Shown here: positions 9,401 through 24,953 of the stretch, piece after piece
Position numbering within the stretch: the stretch's first letter is position 1
Layout: every line of letters starts with the position of its first letter
Origin: Streptomyces corynorhini
Lineage (GTDB): Bacteria; Actinomycetota; Actinomycetes; Streptomycetales; Streptomycetaceae
DNA: 53,120 nt
Assembly: GCF_003346515.1 (NCBI RefSeq)
Contig: NZ_QQNA01000085.1
Coordinates: 1 to 53,120 of the forward strand
Direction of reading: 5' to 3'
Made by a program: the position numbers and the translations under genes
The notes under the pieces: model-generated
The model's database searches: none
The model's input: only the letters and a program-made list of their open reading frames with translations
What the model was told of the DNA's origin: nothing

Positions 9401-12400
9401 CATGTCGAAGGCCACGGTGCGACGACAGCCTCAGCCCGATGCCGTCCCGACTCCCGTTGCCGTTGCCGTTCCCGCTTCCGCTTCCGACACCTTGGCGGTT
9501 CCCATGCCCGTGTACGACTCCACCGCCCGCCGCGCCTCGGAGCCGCAGGCGTACGATGCGGCGTCCACGGCGTCCGCCGAGGCCGCCGTGCCCCCTTACG
9601 ACGCCGGGCCCGGGGCCACCGTCGGCCCCGACTGGTACGCCGCGGTCGAGAGCGTCCAGCGGCAGACGGCGGAGGCCCACGCCGCCTGCCAGCGCATGCT
9701 GACGGACAGTCATATCGCTTTTCTGCGCATGACCGAGACCACTCTGACCGCGATGCTCGGGGTGCGGGGCGGGCAGGGAGCGCAAGGAACCCCCGGCCTC
9801 GGCGATCAGGGCGACGGCCGCGGGCACAGCGGGGACAGCAGGCACAGCGGGGTCAGCGGGGACAAGGACGGCGGGGCTCGGGACTCCGGAGGTCGCGGAG
9901 CCCATGGGGTGGTCGAGGCCCCGGCTCCCCTGGCGCCGCTGCCACTCCCCCGGCCCCCGGAGCCGCGTCGGGCACCGGCGTCCACGACACAGCCCGCGGT
10001 CGACGTCCCCACGGCCGTCGCCACGGCCGCCACCGCGCCGGTCCCCGCGGCCTCGGCCACGGCAGTGACCGCCGCCGCCACACCGGCGACCGACCGGGTC
10101 CAGCCGCCCGAACCGGCATCGGCCGCCCCCTTGTCGGCGCCGGAGCTGGCGGAGCTGCTGCTCTCCGTGGTGGCCCGGCTCACCGGCTATCCCGTGCACA
10201 TGCTCGGTGTGGACATGGACTTGGAGGCGGATCTGGGGGTCGACTCCATCAAGCGGGTCGAGATCCTGTCCGCCGTGCGCAGGGAAGTGGGCGACATCGC
10301 GGCGGGGGACGTCGGTCAGCTCGGCAAGCTCCGCACACTGCGCGAGATCGTCGAGGCGCTCACCACCGCCACCGATCCGGAGGTTCCCGGCGCGGCGGGC
10401 GCCCCGGCCCCCGAGGCTCCCGCCCTGCCCACCGGATCAGAGGCCGTGACCGAAGCCGCGACCGGAGCGGCGGCCGAATCGGCGACCGGAGCAGGCCCGA
10501 TGCCGTCGCTCACCAGGCTGGTGCCGCGCGCGGTGGAGTCACCCGCGGCGGGGCTGGCGATGGCGGGGCTCCTTGACGGACCGCTCGTGGTGACGGGTGA
10601 GGGACCCCAAGGCGACGGGCTCACCGGCCTCGTCGCACGGAAGCTGGCGGAGCGCGGCGTGGACGCCACCGCCGTCGCCGAGGTGCCCGAGGACGCGCGC
10701 GGTGTCGTCCACCTCGGTGCGGTGACCGCGAGCGAGGCGCCGGACGCGGCGCGGGAGGTCCACCGGTCGGTGTTCCGCGCGGCGCGTACGGTGGCTTCCC
10801 GAGTGGCCCGGGAGGCGGGGCCGGGCAGGCTGTTCGTGACCGTACAGGACACCGGGGGCGACTTCGGGCTCGGCGGCCACGCGCCCGGCCGCGCGTGGCT
10901 GGGCGGCGTCGCGGGGCTGGTCAGGACGGCGGCGAAGGAGTGGCCTGACGCCTCGGTCAAGGCCGTCGACTGCGAGCGGGGCGGCCGGGACGACGAGGCG
11001 GTCGCCGAGGCGATCGTGCGGGAACTGCTCGAGGGCGGCCCCGCCCCGGAGGCCGGTCTGCGCGCGGACGGTACACGCACCGTCCCCCGTGCCGTGCCCG
11101 CGCGGGTGACGCCCGCCGCCGCGCGGCGGATCACCTCCGCGTCGGTGATCGTGGCCACGGGCGGGGCCCGCGGGGTGACCGCCGCCGCGCTGCTGGACCT
11201 GGCGAGGACACACCGTCCGCGCATCGCCCTGCTCGGCAGGACGGAACCGGCGCCCGAGCCCGGCGGGCTGTCATCGGCCACCGACGAGCCCGCGCTCGTC
11301 GGGCTGCTCGCGGAACGCTCCGCCGCGGAGACCGCGGACTCGTCGCCCGCCCAGCTCGCGGCGCGGGCCCGGGAGATCCTGGCCGCGCGCGAGGTGCGGG
11401 CGACGCTCGCGGCGCTGGCGGAAGCGGGGTCTCCCGTACGGTACGTCCAGGTCGACGCCCGCGACGGCGACGCCCTCGCCGCCGCGCTGCGCGACGTACG
11501 CGAGGCGTGGGGCCCGGTCACCGGCATCGTGCACGGTGCGGGGGTGCTCGCCGACAAGAGGATCGCCGAGAAGAGCGACGCGCAGGTCGAGCAGGTGATG
11601 TCCACCAAGGTGGACGGTCTGCGCGCGCTGCTGGCCGCGACGGCGGACGATCCGCTGGACGTGATCTGCCTGTTCTCGTCGGTGGCCGCCGTGTACGGCA
11701 ACGCCGGGCAGAGCGACTACGCCATGGCCAACGAGGTTCTGGGCCAGGTCGCCTCGGCGGAGCAGGCCCGCCGCCCGGACTGCCTGGTGCGGTGCGTCGC
11801 CTGGGGCCCGTGGCAGGGCGGCATGGTCACGCCCGCCCTGGCCACGCACTTCGGCCGGTCCGGGGTTCCGCTGATTCCTCTGGAGCAGGGCGCCGCCGCC
11901 TTCACCGCCGAGCTGGACGGCACGGTCGGCGAGGCGCGGGCCGTCCTGGCGGTCGGGGACGATCCCGCGGCCCTGTCCCCGGCCGCCGCTCCTGCCCCGG
12001 CGCAGCTCCTGGTCCGGTCGGACACCCTGCCGCAGCTGGCCGACCACGCGATCGGCGGGGTTCCCGTACTGCCCGTGGCGATGGTCCTGAACTGGTTCGC
12101 CGGGGCGGCCACCGCCTGGCGGCCGGACGGCGGGCCGCTCGTCCTGCGCGATCTGCGGGTGTACAAGAAGTTCGCCCTGCCGGAACTGTCCGGCGACGGC
12201 CACCGGCTCACCGTGCACGGGAGCCGGGGCGCGGCCGGTTCGGTGGCGGGTCTGGAGGCCGAGCTGCGGGGCGCGGACGGCGTGGCGCACTTCAGGGCCG
12301 TGCTGGACACCGGGTCCGCCGAGCCGGATCCGGGCGCCTGGGGCCGCCCGGAAGGACTGGAGCGGCTGGACCGCGCCGGGTTCTACGACGGAGAACTCCT

Positions 12401-12776
12401 CTTCCACGGCCCCCGGTTCCAGGCCGTCAGCGCCCCGCACGGGGTGTCGGAGCACGGCGCCGAGGCGAGCGTCGTGGGCGTGCGCGCCCTGGGCTGGCCG
12501 GGGGAACACTGGCCGCTGGACCCGGCCGCCGTGGACGGCGCGCTCCAACTCGCTCTGGTCTGGGGGCAGCACGTCATCGGTGCGGCGACACTGCCGATGG
12601 CTGTCGCGGAGTGCCGGGTGCACCTGCGCGGCCCGGTCGAGGGCACCGTTCGGTGTGTGGTGCGCGGGCGCAAGGCACACAGCACGGGAGCGCGCTGCGA
12701 CGCGGCGCTGATCGACGCGGACGGGGCCGTCCGTCTGGAACTGCTCGGCGTGGAGCTGGTCAGCCGTCCTTCCTAG
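6492..12776 (+). CDS. PfaA-like lipid synthase: KS-AT-ACP-KR-DH
   Basis: This is an iterative polyketide/fatty-acid megasynthase of about 2094 residues. The KS has DAACASS (Cys207), HGTGT and a later conserved His. The AT has GHSFGE (Ser670). A Pro/Ala-rich linker, a helical segment and one carrier domain follow, with LGVDSIKR (Ser1252) of the PUFA-synthase type. The KR has TGGARGV near residue 1553 and the SSV...Tyr1743 catalytic pair. The C-terminal double-hotdog dehydratase has His1852 and Asp2015. GTG 6492 has a strong GAGGAG site; ATG 6432, overlapping the pfaD-like stop, is in frame and also plausible. PUFA synthases usually carry several tandem ACPs, so one is notable. Enediyne PKSs share this order but lack the PfaC and PfaD partners seen here. 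Confidence 0.9.
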   Translation: MTASTPRQVPVAVVGVGALAPGATDAAGYWRIVTGGRDMMTEVPASRWLVADHYDPDPAAPDKTYARRGAFLPDIDFDPMAYGVPPTSLSTTDTAQLLALMVADQVLTDAGGLRDMDRDRVGVVLGVSALELLPHMYGRTERPVWFKALRESGLSEAEARAVCDRIAAYYTPWSESAFPGLLSNVVAGRIANRFDLHGSNHTTDAACASSLAALSTAVGELALGRADLVISGGVDTGNGIGMFLSFSKTPALSPSGDCRPLSDAADGTMLGEAVVMYALKRLSDAERDGDRVHAVIRGIGSSSDGRSSAIYAPLPAGQARALRRAYEEAGYAPGTVELVEAHGTGTKAGDTAELDALTEVFGAAGRTDGPWCAIGSVKSQIGHTKCAAGAAGLLKAVMALHHKVLPPTIKVDRPNPAAAVPGGPFYVNTAARPWVRPAGHPRRASVSSFGFGGSNFHVTLEEYVPSGTAGRVPPRHRRAASELLLFSGASPSDLVAPDTDGGRPLAALARDSHRAFSPTAAVRLAVVVGDVEELREEFTRALALIRRQPGTAFSTPSGARYAPGPPVPGRIGFLFPGQGSQYVGMGADLAMLAPAAQRVWDRLGGAEFDGLPLHRVVFPPPAFTGAERAARQASLAATEWAQPALAVHSLAALEVVRSLGLRPDCVAGHSFGELVALHCAGVLDAESLVTVARRRGELMRDAGASPGAMLAVATDRARVAAVLAGDGLGDIWAANHNSPLQTVLSGTLEAVARAEAVFAAERVDTRRLATSTAFHSPLVAPAGEPLAAFLRTVPLTGPRIDVYGNADAAPYPASPDEVRRKLAGHLASPVLFQDQIEAMYAAGVRTFVEVGAGAALTGLVGQILGDREHAAVPLDRPGRSGIDTLHSALGELAVRGVPLDLAPLWAPYTPLEAAARAAGPRMAVKISGANHGQLYPPRAGAADPPPPLPPPPPSPSTPLPPPAPASASAPMSKATVRRQPQPDAVPTPVAVAVPASASDTLAVPMPVYDSTARRASEPQAYDAASTASAEAAVPPYDAGPGATVGPDWYAAVESVQRQTAEAHAACQRMLTDSHIAFLRMTETTLTAMLGVRGGQGAQGTPGLGDQGDGRGHSGDSRHSGVSGDKDGGARDSGGRGAHGVVEAPAPLAPLPLPRPPEPRRAPASTTQPAVDVPTAVATAATAPVPAASATAVTAAATPATDRVQPPEPASAAPLSAPELAELLLSVVARLTGYPVHMLGVDMDLEADLGVDSIKRVEILSAVRREVGDIAAGDVGQLGKLRTLREIVEALTTATDPEVPGAAGAPAPEAPALPTGSEAVTEAATGAAAESATGAGPMPSLTRLVPRAVESPAAGLAMAGLLDGPLVVTGEGPQGDGLTGLVARKLAERGVDATAVAEVPEDARGVVHLGAVTASEAPDAAREVHRSVFRAARTVASRVAREAGPGRLFVTVQDTGGDFGLGGHAPGRAWLGGVAGLVRTAAKEWPDASVKAVDCERGGRDDEAVAEAIVRELLEGGPAPEAGLRADGTRTVPRAVPARVTPAAARRITSASVIVATGGARGVTAAALLDLARTHRPRIALLGRTEPAPEPGGLSSATDEPALVGLLAERSAAETADSSPAQLAARAREILAAREVRATLAALAEAGSPVRYVQVDARDGDALAAALRDVREAWGPVTGIVHGAGVLADKRIAEKSDAQVEQVMSTKVDGLRALLAATADDPLDVICLFSSVAAVYGNAGQSDYAMANEVLGQVASAEQARRPDCLVRCVAWGPWQGGMVTPALATHFGRSGVPLIPLEQGAAAFTAELDGTVGEARAVLAVGDDPAALSPAAAPAPAQLLVRSDTLPQLADHAIGGVPVLPVAMVLNWFAGAATAWRPDGGPLVLRDLRVYKKFALPELSGDGHRLTVHGSRGAAGSVAGLEAELRGADGVAHFRAVLDTGSAEPDPGAWGRPEGLERLDRAGFYDGELLFHGPRFQAVSAPHGVSEHGAEASVVGVRALGWPGEHWPLDPAAVDGALQLALVWGQHVIGAATLPMAVAECRVHLRGPVEGTVRCVVRGRKAHSTGARCDAALIDADGAVRLELLGVELVSRPS

Positions 12777-12796
12777 GGCGTGTCCGCGAAGCCCGG

Positions 12797-12899
12797 CCTG
12801 CCCTCTCTCCGTCCTGCCTGCCCTGCCCGAAGCCCTGCCTGCCCTGCCTGCCCTGCCCGAAGCCTTGCCTGCCCTGCCTGCCCTGCCTGCCCTGCCTGG
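12797..12899. repeat. CCTGCCCTG-type tandem repeat between the two megasynthase genes
   Basis: About ten copies of a 9-10 base unit (cctgccctg, with two cccgaag interruptions) fill the gap between the stop of the first megasynthase and the ribosome-binding site of the second. Open frames read through it as Cys/Pro/Ala repeats, but the domain start and the GGAG at 12898-12901 place the real start after it. Confidence 0.85.
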
Positions 12900-12911
12900 A
12901 GTGAGACGCGC

Positions 12912-19784
<6,873 letters not shown>

Positions 19785-20038
19785 GCCGCCCGTACACAGG
19801 GGCGACGGGCACGCGGAACCGACGTGCTCCTCCACAGAACGTCGGATGCGCAACCGCTCCGGTTCCCGTGCGGTGCCGGGAGAATCGTCACGTGTGGGAA
19901 GAGCGCGCAGGAGGGTATCTGAGCATCCCCGCCGTGTCAGCATGGTGCTCGCGGGCCTCTCCGGACACTTCCGTCGGCTCTTCGTATGTCCCCCACACTC
20001 GCCCCGTGTGACCGCGGGCCTCCGTCCCTGGAGCGGCG

Positions 20039-20326
20039 ATGGCAGATCAGCAGCGACAGCGACCGTCCGATTCTGCGGTGTCCTGGCGGTGGGTCCCGCC
20101 GTCGGCGCTCAGCGGGTTCGTGGTGCTGCTCATCGCGCTGTTCGGCGTCTCGTACGGCGTCGGATCGGCCGTCGGACCGGTCGCCCCGAACATGCGCTCC
20201 GTCACCGGGACCGGCGGTGGGACCGGTAACGGCACTGGCACAAGTACCGGTACGGGTACGGGTACGGGTACGGGTCAGGAGGAGCGCGGCGGAATGGACG
20301 ACATGCACTCGGGCGGTGGGCGATGA
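20039..20326 (+). CDS. Small single-span membrane protein with Thr-Gly repeat
   Basis: This 95-residue protein starts at ATG 20039, with GGAG five bases upstream. It has a short polar N-terminus, one membrane helix (about residues 24-46, with FVVLLIALFGVSYGVG), then a Gly/Thr repeat tail coded by ggtacg units and an end containing MDDMHSGGG. Met, Asp and His near the C-terminus could bind copper. It overlaps the copper ATPase as ATGA, so it is coupled to it and is likely an accessory to copper handling. I do not recognise a named family. The repeat tail may vary in length between strains. Confidence 0.7.
   Translation: MADQQRQRPSDSAVSWRWVPPSALSGFVVLLIALFGVSYGVGSAVGPVAPNMRSVTGTGGGTGNGTGTSTGTGTGTGTGQEERGGMDDMHSGGGR
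20212..20280 (+). repeat. GGTACG/GGCACT repeat within the small membrane protein gene
   Basis: Six-base units (ggtacg, with accggc/ggcact variants) code for the Gly-Thr tail of the small membrane protein. The unit keeps the reading frame. Confidence 0.8.
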
Positions 20327-22626
20327 CGGTGGATCCGGTGGGCACTGTCACGTCCACGGATCTGATCGTCGGCGGTATGACCTGCGCGGCGTGTGTCAGC
20401 CGCGTCGAGAAGCGGCTGGCCAGGCTCGACGGGGTCAGCGCCACCGTCAATCTCGCCACGGGACGGGCCAGGGTGACCCATCCTTCCGATGTCGCGCGGG
20501 AGGAGCTGATCGCAGCGGTCGAGCGCGCCGGGTACACGGCCGAACCGCCCCCGGCGCCCCGCCCGTTTGAGGCGGCGTCTCCGACGGAGCCTCGCGCGGC
20601 GGACAGCCGGGCGAGGCGGGAGGAGCGGGACCGGTTGCTGATCACCGCGCTCCTCTCGGTGCCGGTGCTCGTTCTGTCGATGGTCCCCGCCGTGCAGTTC
20701 CGGAACTGGCAATGGCTCTGCTTCGTGCTCGCCGCGCCGGTGGCCGTCTGGGGTGCCTGGCCGTTCCACCGACGCGCGCTGCTCGGGCTGCGGCACTCGG
20801 CGGCGACCATGGACACCCTGGTCTCGCTCGGTGTCGCCGCCTCCTTCGTCTGGTCCGCGTACGCGCTTTTCCTCGGCGGCGCGGGGGACCCCGGCATGCG
20901 GATGCCCTTCACACTGCTCCCGTCGGCGGGCGGGGACGTCGCGCGCGTCTATCTGGAAGCGGCGGTCGCCGTACCGCTGTTCGTCCTGACGGGCCGCTTC
21001 CTGGAGGCACGGGCCAGGCGAGGCACCGGTGAGGCGCTGCGTTCGCTGGCGGGGCTGGCCGCCGAGGAGGTGACGGTCCGCGAGGACGCGGAGGAACGGC
21101 TCATCCCCCTCGCGCGGTTGCGGGTGGGGCAGGAGTTCATCGTGCGCCCGGGGGAACGGGTCGCCACCGACGGGGTGGTGACGAGCGGCAGTTCGGCGCT
21201 GGATCTGTCCCTCGTCACCGGGGAGAGCGAGCCCGTCGAGGTGGCTCCCGGGGAGCGGGTGATCGGTGCCGCGGTGAACGCGGGCGGTCTCCTGCGGGTA
21301 CGGGCCACCGCTGTCGGCGCGGACACCCGGCTCGCCCGCATCACCCGGCTCGTCACCGATGCCCAGGCGGGCAAGGCCAGGGCGCAGCGGCTGGCCGACA
21401 CCGTGGCGGGCTTCTTCGTACCGGTGGTCCTGACGCTCGCCGTCACCGTTCTCGGCTTCTGGCTCGGCGCGGGCGCGGATCCGCAGGCGGCCGTCACCGC
21501 CTGCGTCGCGATCCTGGTCGTCGCCTGCCCCTGCGCGCTGGGCCTGGCCACGCCCACCGCCCTGCTCGCGGCGACCGGCCGCGGCGCCCAGCTCGGCGTG
21601 CTCGTCAACGGCCCCAGGGCCCTGGAGACACTGCGCCATGTCGACACGATCGTCCTGGACAAGACCGGGACGCTGACCACCGGCCAGATGACCGTCGCCA
21701 AGGTCACGTCGGTGCCGGAGGGCCTCGGCCATGACGCCGCGCTGCGGCTGGCCGGTGCGGTCGAGGCGGGCTCCGAGCACCCGTTGGGACGGGCGATCGC
21801 CGCGTACGCGCGGCGGACGCTCCCCGAACAGCCCCTGCCCGAGGTGACCGGGTTCCGGTCCACCGCGGGCTTCGGGGTGGCGGGCCGCGTCGACGGTCAC
21901 CGGGTCGAGGTGTGTGCTCCCGGGAGCGCTCTGCCCGACACACTGGCGCGGGCCCTCACCGATGCCGAGGCCGCTGCCCTGACCCCCGTTTCGGTGCGGG
22001 TGGACGGAGCCGACGTGGCCCTCGTCGCCGTGGGGGACCGCCTGCGGCCCGGGGGCTACCGGGCGGTGCGACGGCTGCGGCGCCTCGGGGTGGAGCCGGT
22101 CCTGGCGACCGGCGACCGCGAGGCCCCCGCACGGGCCGTCGCCGCCGAACTCGGCGTCACCGACGTACACGCCCGGTGCACGCCCGAGGACAAGGCCCGG
22201 CTGGTACGGCGGTTGAGGGAGCGCGGCCACCGGGTCGCGGTCATGGGCGACGGGGTCAACGACGCGGCGGCGCTGGCCCGCGCAGATCTGGGGATCGCCA
22301 TGGGCGGTGGTACGGACGTGGCGATCGGGGCCGCCGATGTGACCTTGGTACGCGGTGACATCGAGGCCGTCGCCGACGCGGTCCTGCTCGCCCGGCGCAC
22401 GCTGGGGACGATCCGTGCCAACCTGTTGTGGGCCTTCGGCTACAACGTCGTCACGGTGCCGCTGGCCGCCGTGGGATGGCTCGATCCGATGGTGGCCGCC
22501 GCAGCGATGTCGGCGAGTTCCCTGCTGGTGGTCGGCAACAGCCTGCGGCTGCGGGCCTGGCAGCCTGCCCCGTCGCGTCTCTCGCGTACAGTCCGGTCTC
22601 GCGCACGAGGAGGGAGTCGGCGATGA
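20323..22626 (+). CDS. copA: Copper-translocating P1B-type ATPase
   Basis: This inner-membrane pump exports Cu(I). The 767-residue product begins with one heavy-metal-associated domain with MTCAAC (Cys21 and Cys24). The transmembrane metal site is CPC at residues 402-404, phosphorylation occurs at Asp446 in DKTGT, and the hinge is MGDGVNDAAAL. The TGES actuator motif is present as LVTGESEPVE. CPC plus one HMA domain and the following conserved Asn and Met/Ser residues fit the Cu(I) subgroup. It is coupled to the small membrane protein upstream and overlaps the PCu(A)C-like gene downstream by four bases. No CsoR gene is visible beside it, so control may be elsewhere or through the ECF sigma factor downstream. 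Confidence 0.95.
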   Translation: MTVDPVGTVTSTDLIVGGMTCAACVSRVEKRLARLDGVSATVNLATGRARVTHPSDVAREELIAAVERAGYTAEPPPAPRPFEAASPTEPRAADSRARREERDRLLITALLSVPVLVLSMVPAVQFRNWQWLCFVLAAPVAVWGAWPFHRRALLGLRHSAATMDTLVSLGVAASFVWSAYALFLGGAGDPGMRMPFTLLPSAGGDVARVYLEAAVAVPLFVLTGRFLEARARRGTGEALRSLAGLAAEEVTVREDAEERLIPLARLRVGQEFIVRPGERVATDGVVTSGSSALDLSLVTGESEPVEVAPGERVIGAAVNAGGLLRVRATAVGADTRLARITRLVTDAQAGKARAQRLADTVAGFFVPVVLTLAVTVLGFWLGAGADPQAAVTACVAILVVACPCALGLATPTALLAATGRGAQLGVLVNGPRALETLRHVDTIVLDKTGTLTTGQMTVAKVTSVPEGLGHDAALRLAGAVEAGSEHPLGRAIAAYARRTLPEQPLPEVTGFRSTAGFGVAGRVDGHRVEVCAPGSALPDTLARALTDAEAAALTPVSVRVDGADVALVAVGDRLRPGGYRAVRRLRRLGVEPVLATGDREAPARAVAAELGVTDVHARCTPEDKARLVRRLRERGHRVAVMGDGVNDAAALARADLGIAMGGGTDVAIGAADVTLVRGDIEAVADAVLLARRTLGTIRANLLWAFGYNVVTVPLAAVGWLDPMVAAAAMSASSLLVVGNSLRLRAWQPAPSRLSRTVRSRARGGSRR

Positions 22627-23159
22627 CGAACCCCGCCGCACCGCCCGCCGCGACGCGGTGGCGGTCCTCGCGCGCCCGCCTCCGCGACACCCTCCTCGCC
22701 GCGGCGGCTCCGGTGGTCGCCTGCGCGGTGGCCCTGGGCGGCCTGACGACCTGGGCCCGCTCGGGGGCCGCAGGCAGCCCGCCGCGGATCGGGATCAGCG
22801 ACTCGCGTGTCTTCCTGCCGTACGGCGACGGCCGGTACACCTCGGCCTACTTCCGGATAGCGAACAGCGGCGACGCCGGGGACGAACTGATCTCCGTGAC
22901 CTCGCCGGAGATGGACGAGGCCATGCTCAGCAGGGACCGGAGCAACGGCGAAGGGGGCGCCTCCATGACGATGGTGCGGTCGGCCGCCGTACCGGGAGGC
23001 GGGACACTGACGATGTCGCCGTACGGCCTGAACGTGATGGTGAGGACGAGGGCGAGGACACAGTGGCAGCCGGGCGACACCGTGCCGTTCGTTCTGCACT
23101 TCCGCCACAGCGGGCCTCGGAAGACGCTGGCCGTCGTGGTCCGTCCCGGCAGCGACTGA
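22623..23159 (+). CDS. PCu(A)C-like periplasmic copper chaperone, altered metal site
   Basis: This 178-residue protein has a signal-anchor helix (about residues 26-44) followed by a PCu(A)C/DUF461-type beta domain. That family carries Cu(I) outside the membrane to cytochrome oxidase. The start is ATG 22623, with a GGAGGGAG site and a four-base overlap with the ATPase stop. The canonical H/M-x10-M-x21-H-x-M pattern is recognisable: Met115, 21 residues, then Asn137-Val-Met139. The key His is therefore Asn, and the first ligand position is Arg, though Met residues lie nearby at 101, 115 and 117. Copper binding may be Met-only, weak, or lost. Context still ties it to copper. Confidence 0.75.
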   Translation: MTNPAAPPAATRWRSSRARLRDTLLAAAAPVVACAVALGGLTTWARSGAAGSPPRIGISDSRVFLPYGDGRYTSAYFRIANSGDAGDELISVTSPEMDEAMLSRDRSNGEGGASMTMVRSAAVPGGGTLTMSPYGLNVMVRTRARTQWQPGDTVPFVLHFRHSGPRKTLAVVVRPGSD

Positions 23160-23264
23160 CCCCGCCGGAACGGAACCGCCGGTGCCACGCCGCCCGCACG
23201 GCCACGAGACCGGCCCGCTCACGCCCCTGACGTCCGGCCAGGACCTCGGTGGAAAGATGAGGCC

Positions 23265-24050
23265 GTGATGACGGCGGGGCCGGTGACCCGGATGCTGCGG
23301 GCTGTGCTGTTCGCGGCCGTCTGCGTGGTGCTCGCCGCCGTCGGCCATGTGTGGATGTCGGGCTCGGCGCTCCCCTGGTGGGCCCTGTCCCTCGCGTTCG
23401 TGGCGACGGTTTCGGCCGCTTGGGCCGCCGCCTGCCGGGAGCGCGCGTGCTCCACGGTGACCGGGGCGGTGGTCGTGGCACAGGCCGCGCTCCACACCGG
23501 TTTCTCCCTCGCGCAGGCGCTGACCCCTTCCCACGGCTCGGGAGGCGTCTCCTTCGCGCGGCGGTGGCTGGGCCATCTGACGTGCGGGGTGAGCGCACCG
23601 TACGGCATGTCCGGCGGCGACGCCGAATACCTTGTCCACGCGGCCGGTTCGGGAAGCGCGGCACCCGCCGCACCGCCCGGGATGCCGCACGGTGCGATGG
23701 AGGGCCTGGGGCACGCGGGCCATCTGATGTCCGCGGGCGCCGACTCCTCGGCCGCCATGGCGCACGGCCCGGCCGGAGTGTCACCGGCCGGGATGCTCCT
23801 CGCGCACCTGGTCGCGGCCGTGCTGTGCGGGGTGTGGCTGGCTCATGGGGAGCGCGCCGCGTTCCGGCTGCTGCGTACGTTCGGTGGCTGGGTGCTCGCC
23901 CCCCTGCGGGTCCCGCTGACTCCTCCGGTGCCGTGCGGGCCGCCCCGGGTCTGTCTGCGCGGCACCGGTACGCCGCGTCGCCCGCGCCGTTTCCTGCTGA
24001 CCCACTCGCTCGTCTCACGAGGTCCGCCCGTCGTCGCCGCTGTCAGCTGA
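23265..24050 (+). CDS. Membrane protein with His/Met-rich extracytoplasmic loop
   Basis: This 261-residue protein has an N-terminal membrane helix, two further hydrophobic stretches, then a long loop rich in Met, His and Gly (GMPHGAMEGLGHAGHLM and MAHGP), followed by a last helix and a basic tail. The GTG at 23265 and the ATG at 23268 are both possible starts, preceded by GAGG. The Met/His spacing looks like a copper-binding loop, which fits its place after the copper ATPase and PCu(A)C-like genes. I know no defined function. It may buffer or sense copper outside the membrane. Confidence 0.75.
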   Translation: MMTAGPVTRMLRAVLFAAVCVVLAAVGHVWMSGSALPWWALSLAFVATVSAAWAAACRERACSTVTGAVVVAQAALHTGFSLAQALTPSHGSGGVSFARRWLGHLTCGVSAPYGMSGGDAEYLVHAAGSGSAAPAAPPGMPHGAMEGLGHAGHLMSAGADSSAAMAHGPAGVSPAGMLLAHLVAAVLCGVWLAHGERAAFRLLRTFGGWVLAPLRVPLTPPVPCGPPRVCLRGTGTPRRPRRFLLTHSLVSRGPPVVAAVS

Positions 24051-24187
24051 CAGCCGGCTCCCCGGGCCGCGGGCCGTGTCGGTCCGCGCCCCGGTCCATC
24101 GATCCCGCCACGAGGCGGAGTCGAACGACGTACCGGTGTGTCGCGGCGCACCGGTTATTCCGGATCATCCGAGAGGGACGACCGTCG

Positions 24188-24841
24188 ATGTCTCCTGCCC
24201 TGTACACACCTGCCGGGCACATCCGTGCCCGGTCCGGACCCACCACCGACCGGACACACGGCGAAACGGCCACCGGTGACGAAGCGGCCACCGGCTGGGC
24301 GCTCGCCGCGCGAGGCGGCGACCTCCAGGCCGCCGACCGGTTCATCCGCGCGCTCCACCTGGACGTGTGGCGCTTCGTGGCCCATCTGAGCGCCGACCCG
24401 CAGTCCGCCGACGACCTGACCCAGGACACCTTCCTGCGCGCGCTGGGCAGTCTGCACGGTTTCGAGGGGAGGTCCTCCGCGCGGACCTGGTTGCTGACCA
24501 TCGCCCGCAGGACGGTGATCGACAGCTTCCGCAGCGCGGGCGCCCGCCCCCGGCATGTGGACGGCGAGGACTGGCACCTGGCGTTGGAACGCTCCCAGCG
24601 GCGTGATCTGCCGGGGTTCGAGGAGGGCGTGGCGCTGGCCGAGCTGCTGTCGCTGCTCCCGCGCGAGCGCCGCGAGGCGTTCGTGCTCACGCAGATGCTC
24701 GGCATGCCGTATGCCGAGGCGGCGTCGGTGTGCCGCTGCCCCGTGGGTACGGTGCGTTCGCGCGTGGCGCGGGCCCGTACGGCTCTGTGGGAGCTGCTCG
24801 ACTCCGCCGAACACGCGACGGGTGAACCCCGGGACGCCTGA
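24188..24841 (+). CDS. ECF-type RNA polymerase sigma factor
   Basis: This 217-residue sigma factor has region 2 with DDLTQDTFLRALG and WLLTIARRTVID, and region 4 with LPRERREAFVLTQMLGMPYAEAA followed by CPVGTVRSRVARAR, which is the helix-turn-helix. The start at ATG 24188 lies after AGAGGGA. It follows the copper genes by 137 bases on the same strand, which suggests a link to copper or envelope stress. No anti-sigma factor is seen beside it; the His/Met-rich membrane protein before it could play that part, but this is a guess. The N-terminal 35 residues are poorly conserved in type and may be variable. Confidence 0.88.
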   Translation: MSPALYTPAGHIRARSGPTTDRTHGETATGDEAATGWALAARGGDLQAADRFIRALHLDVWRFVAHLSADPQSADDLTQDTFLRALGSLHGFEGRSSARTWLLTIARRTVIDSFRSAGARPRHVDGEDWHLALERSQRRDLPGFEEGVALAELLSLLPRERREAFVLTQMLGMPYAEAASVCRCPVGTVRSRVARARTALWELLDSAEHATGEPRDA

Positions 24842-24903
24842 CCACGGGCCGCGACCGGCCACGGACCTCGGACCACGGACCACTGGCCCCTGGCCACGGC
24901 ACC
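24842..24903. repeat. Degenerate CCACGGA/CCACTGG repeat between sigma factor and binding protein
   Basis: Repeated 7-8 base units (accacgg, ggaccac, ggccacgg) fill the short gap. Nothing coding is supported. The real ribosome-binding site AAGGAG for the next gene lies at 24943-24948. Confidence 0.6.
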
Positions 24904-24953
24904 GCGCCGCGACTACTGGATCGAAACCCCTCGCCCCGCACCAAGGAGTCCGT

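Noticed and set aside
7248..10199. Long minus-strand frame opposite the first megasynthase
   Set aside because: Gly/Arg/His-rich with no domains; antisense shadow typical of high-GC coding DNA. The same holds for the frames opposite the second megasynthase.
6492..12776. Enediyne iterative PKS
   Set aside because: Domain order is similar, but PfaD- and PfaC-like partners are present, there is no C-terminal PPTase, and no enediyne accessory genes are near.
12797..12899. CRISPR-like array in the repeat region
   Set aside because: Repeat units are 9-10 bases with no unique spacers and no cas genes, so it is a simple tandem repeat.
19785..20038. Possible small gene ahead of the copper locus
   Set aside because: Short frames here are Arg/Ser-rich, with no good ribosome-binding site or recognisable domain.
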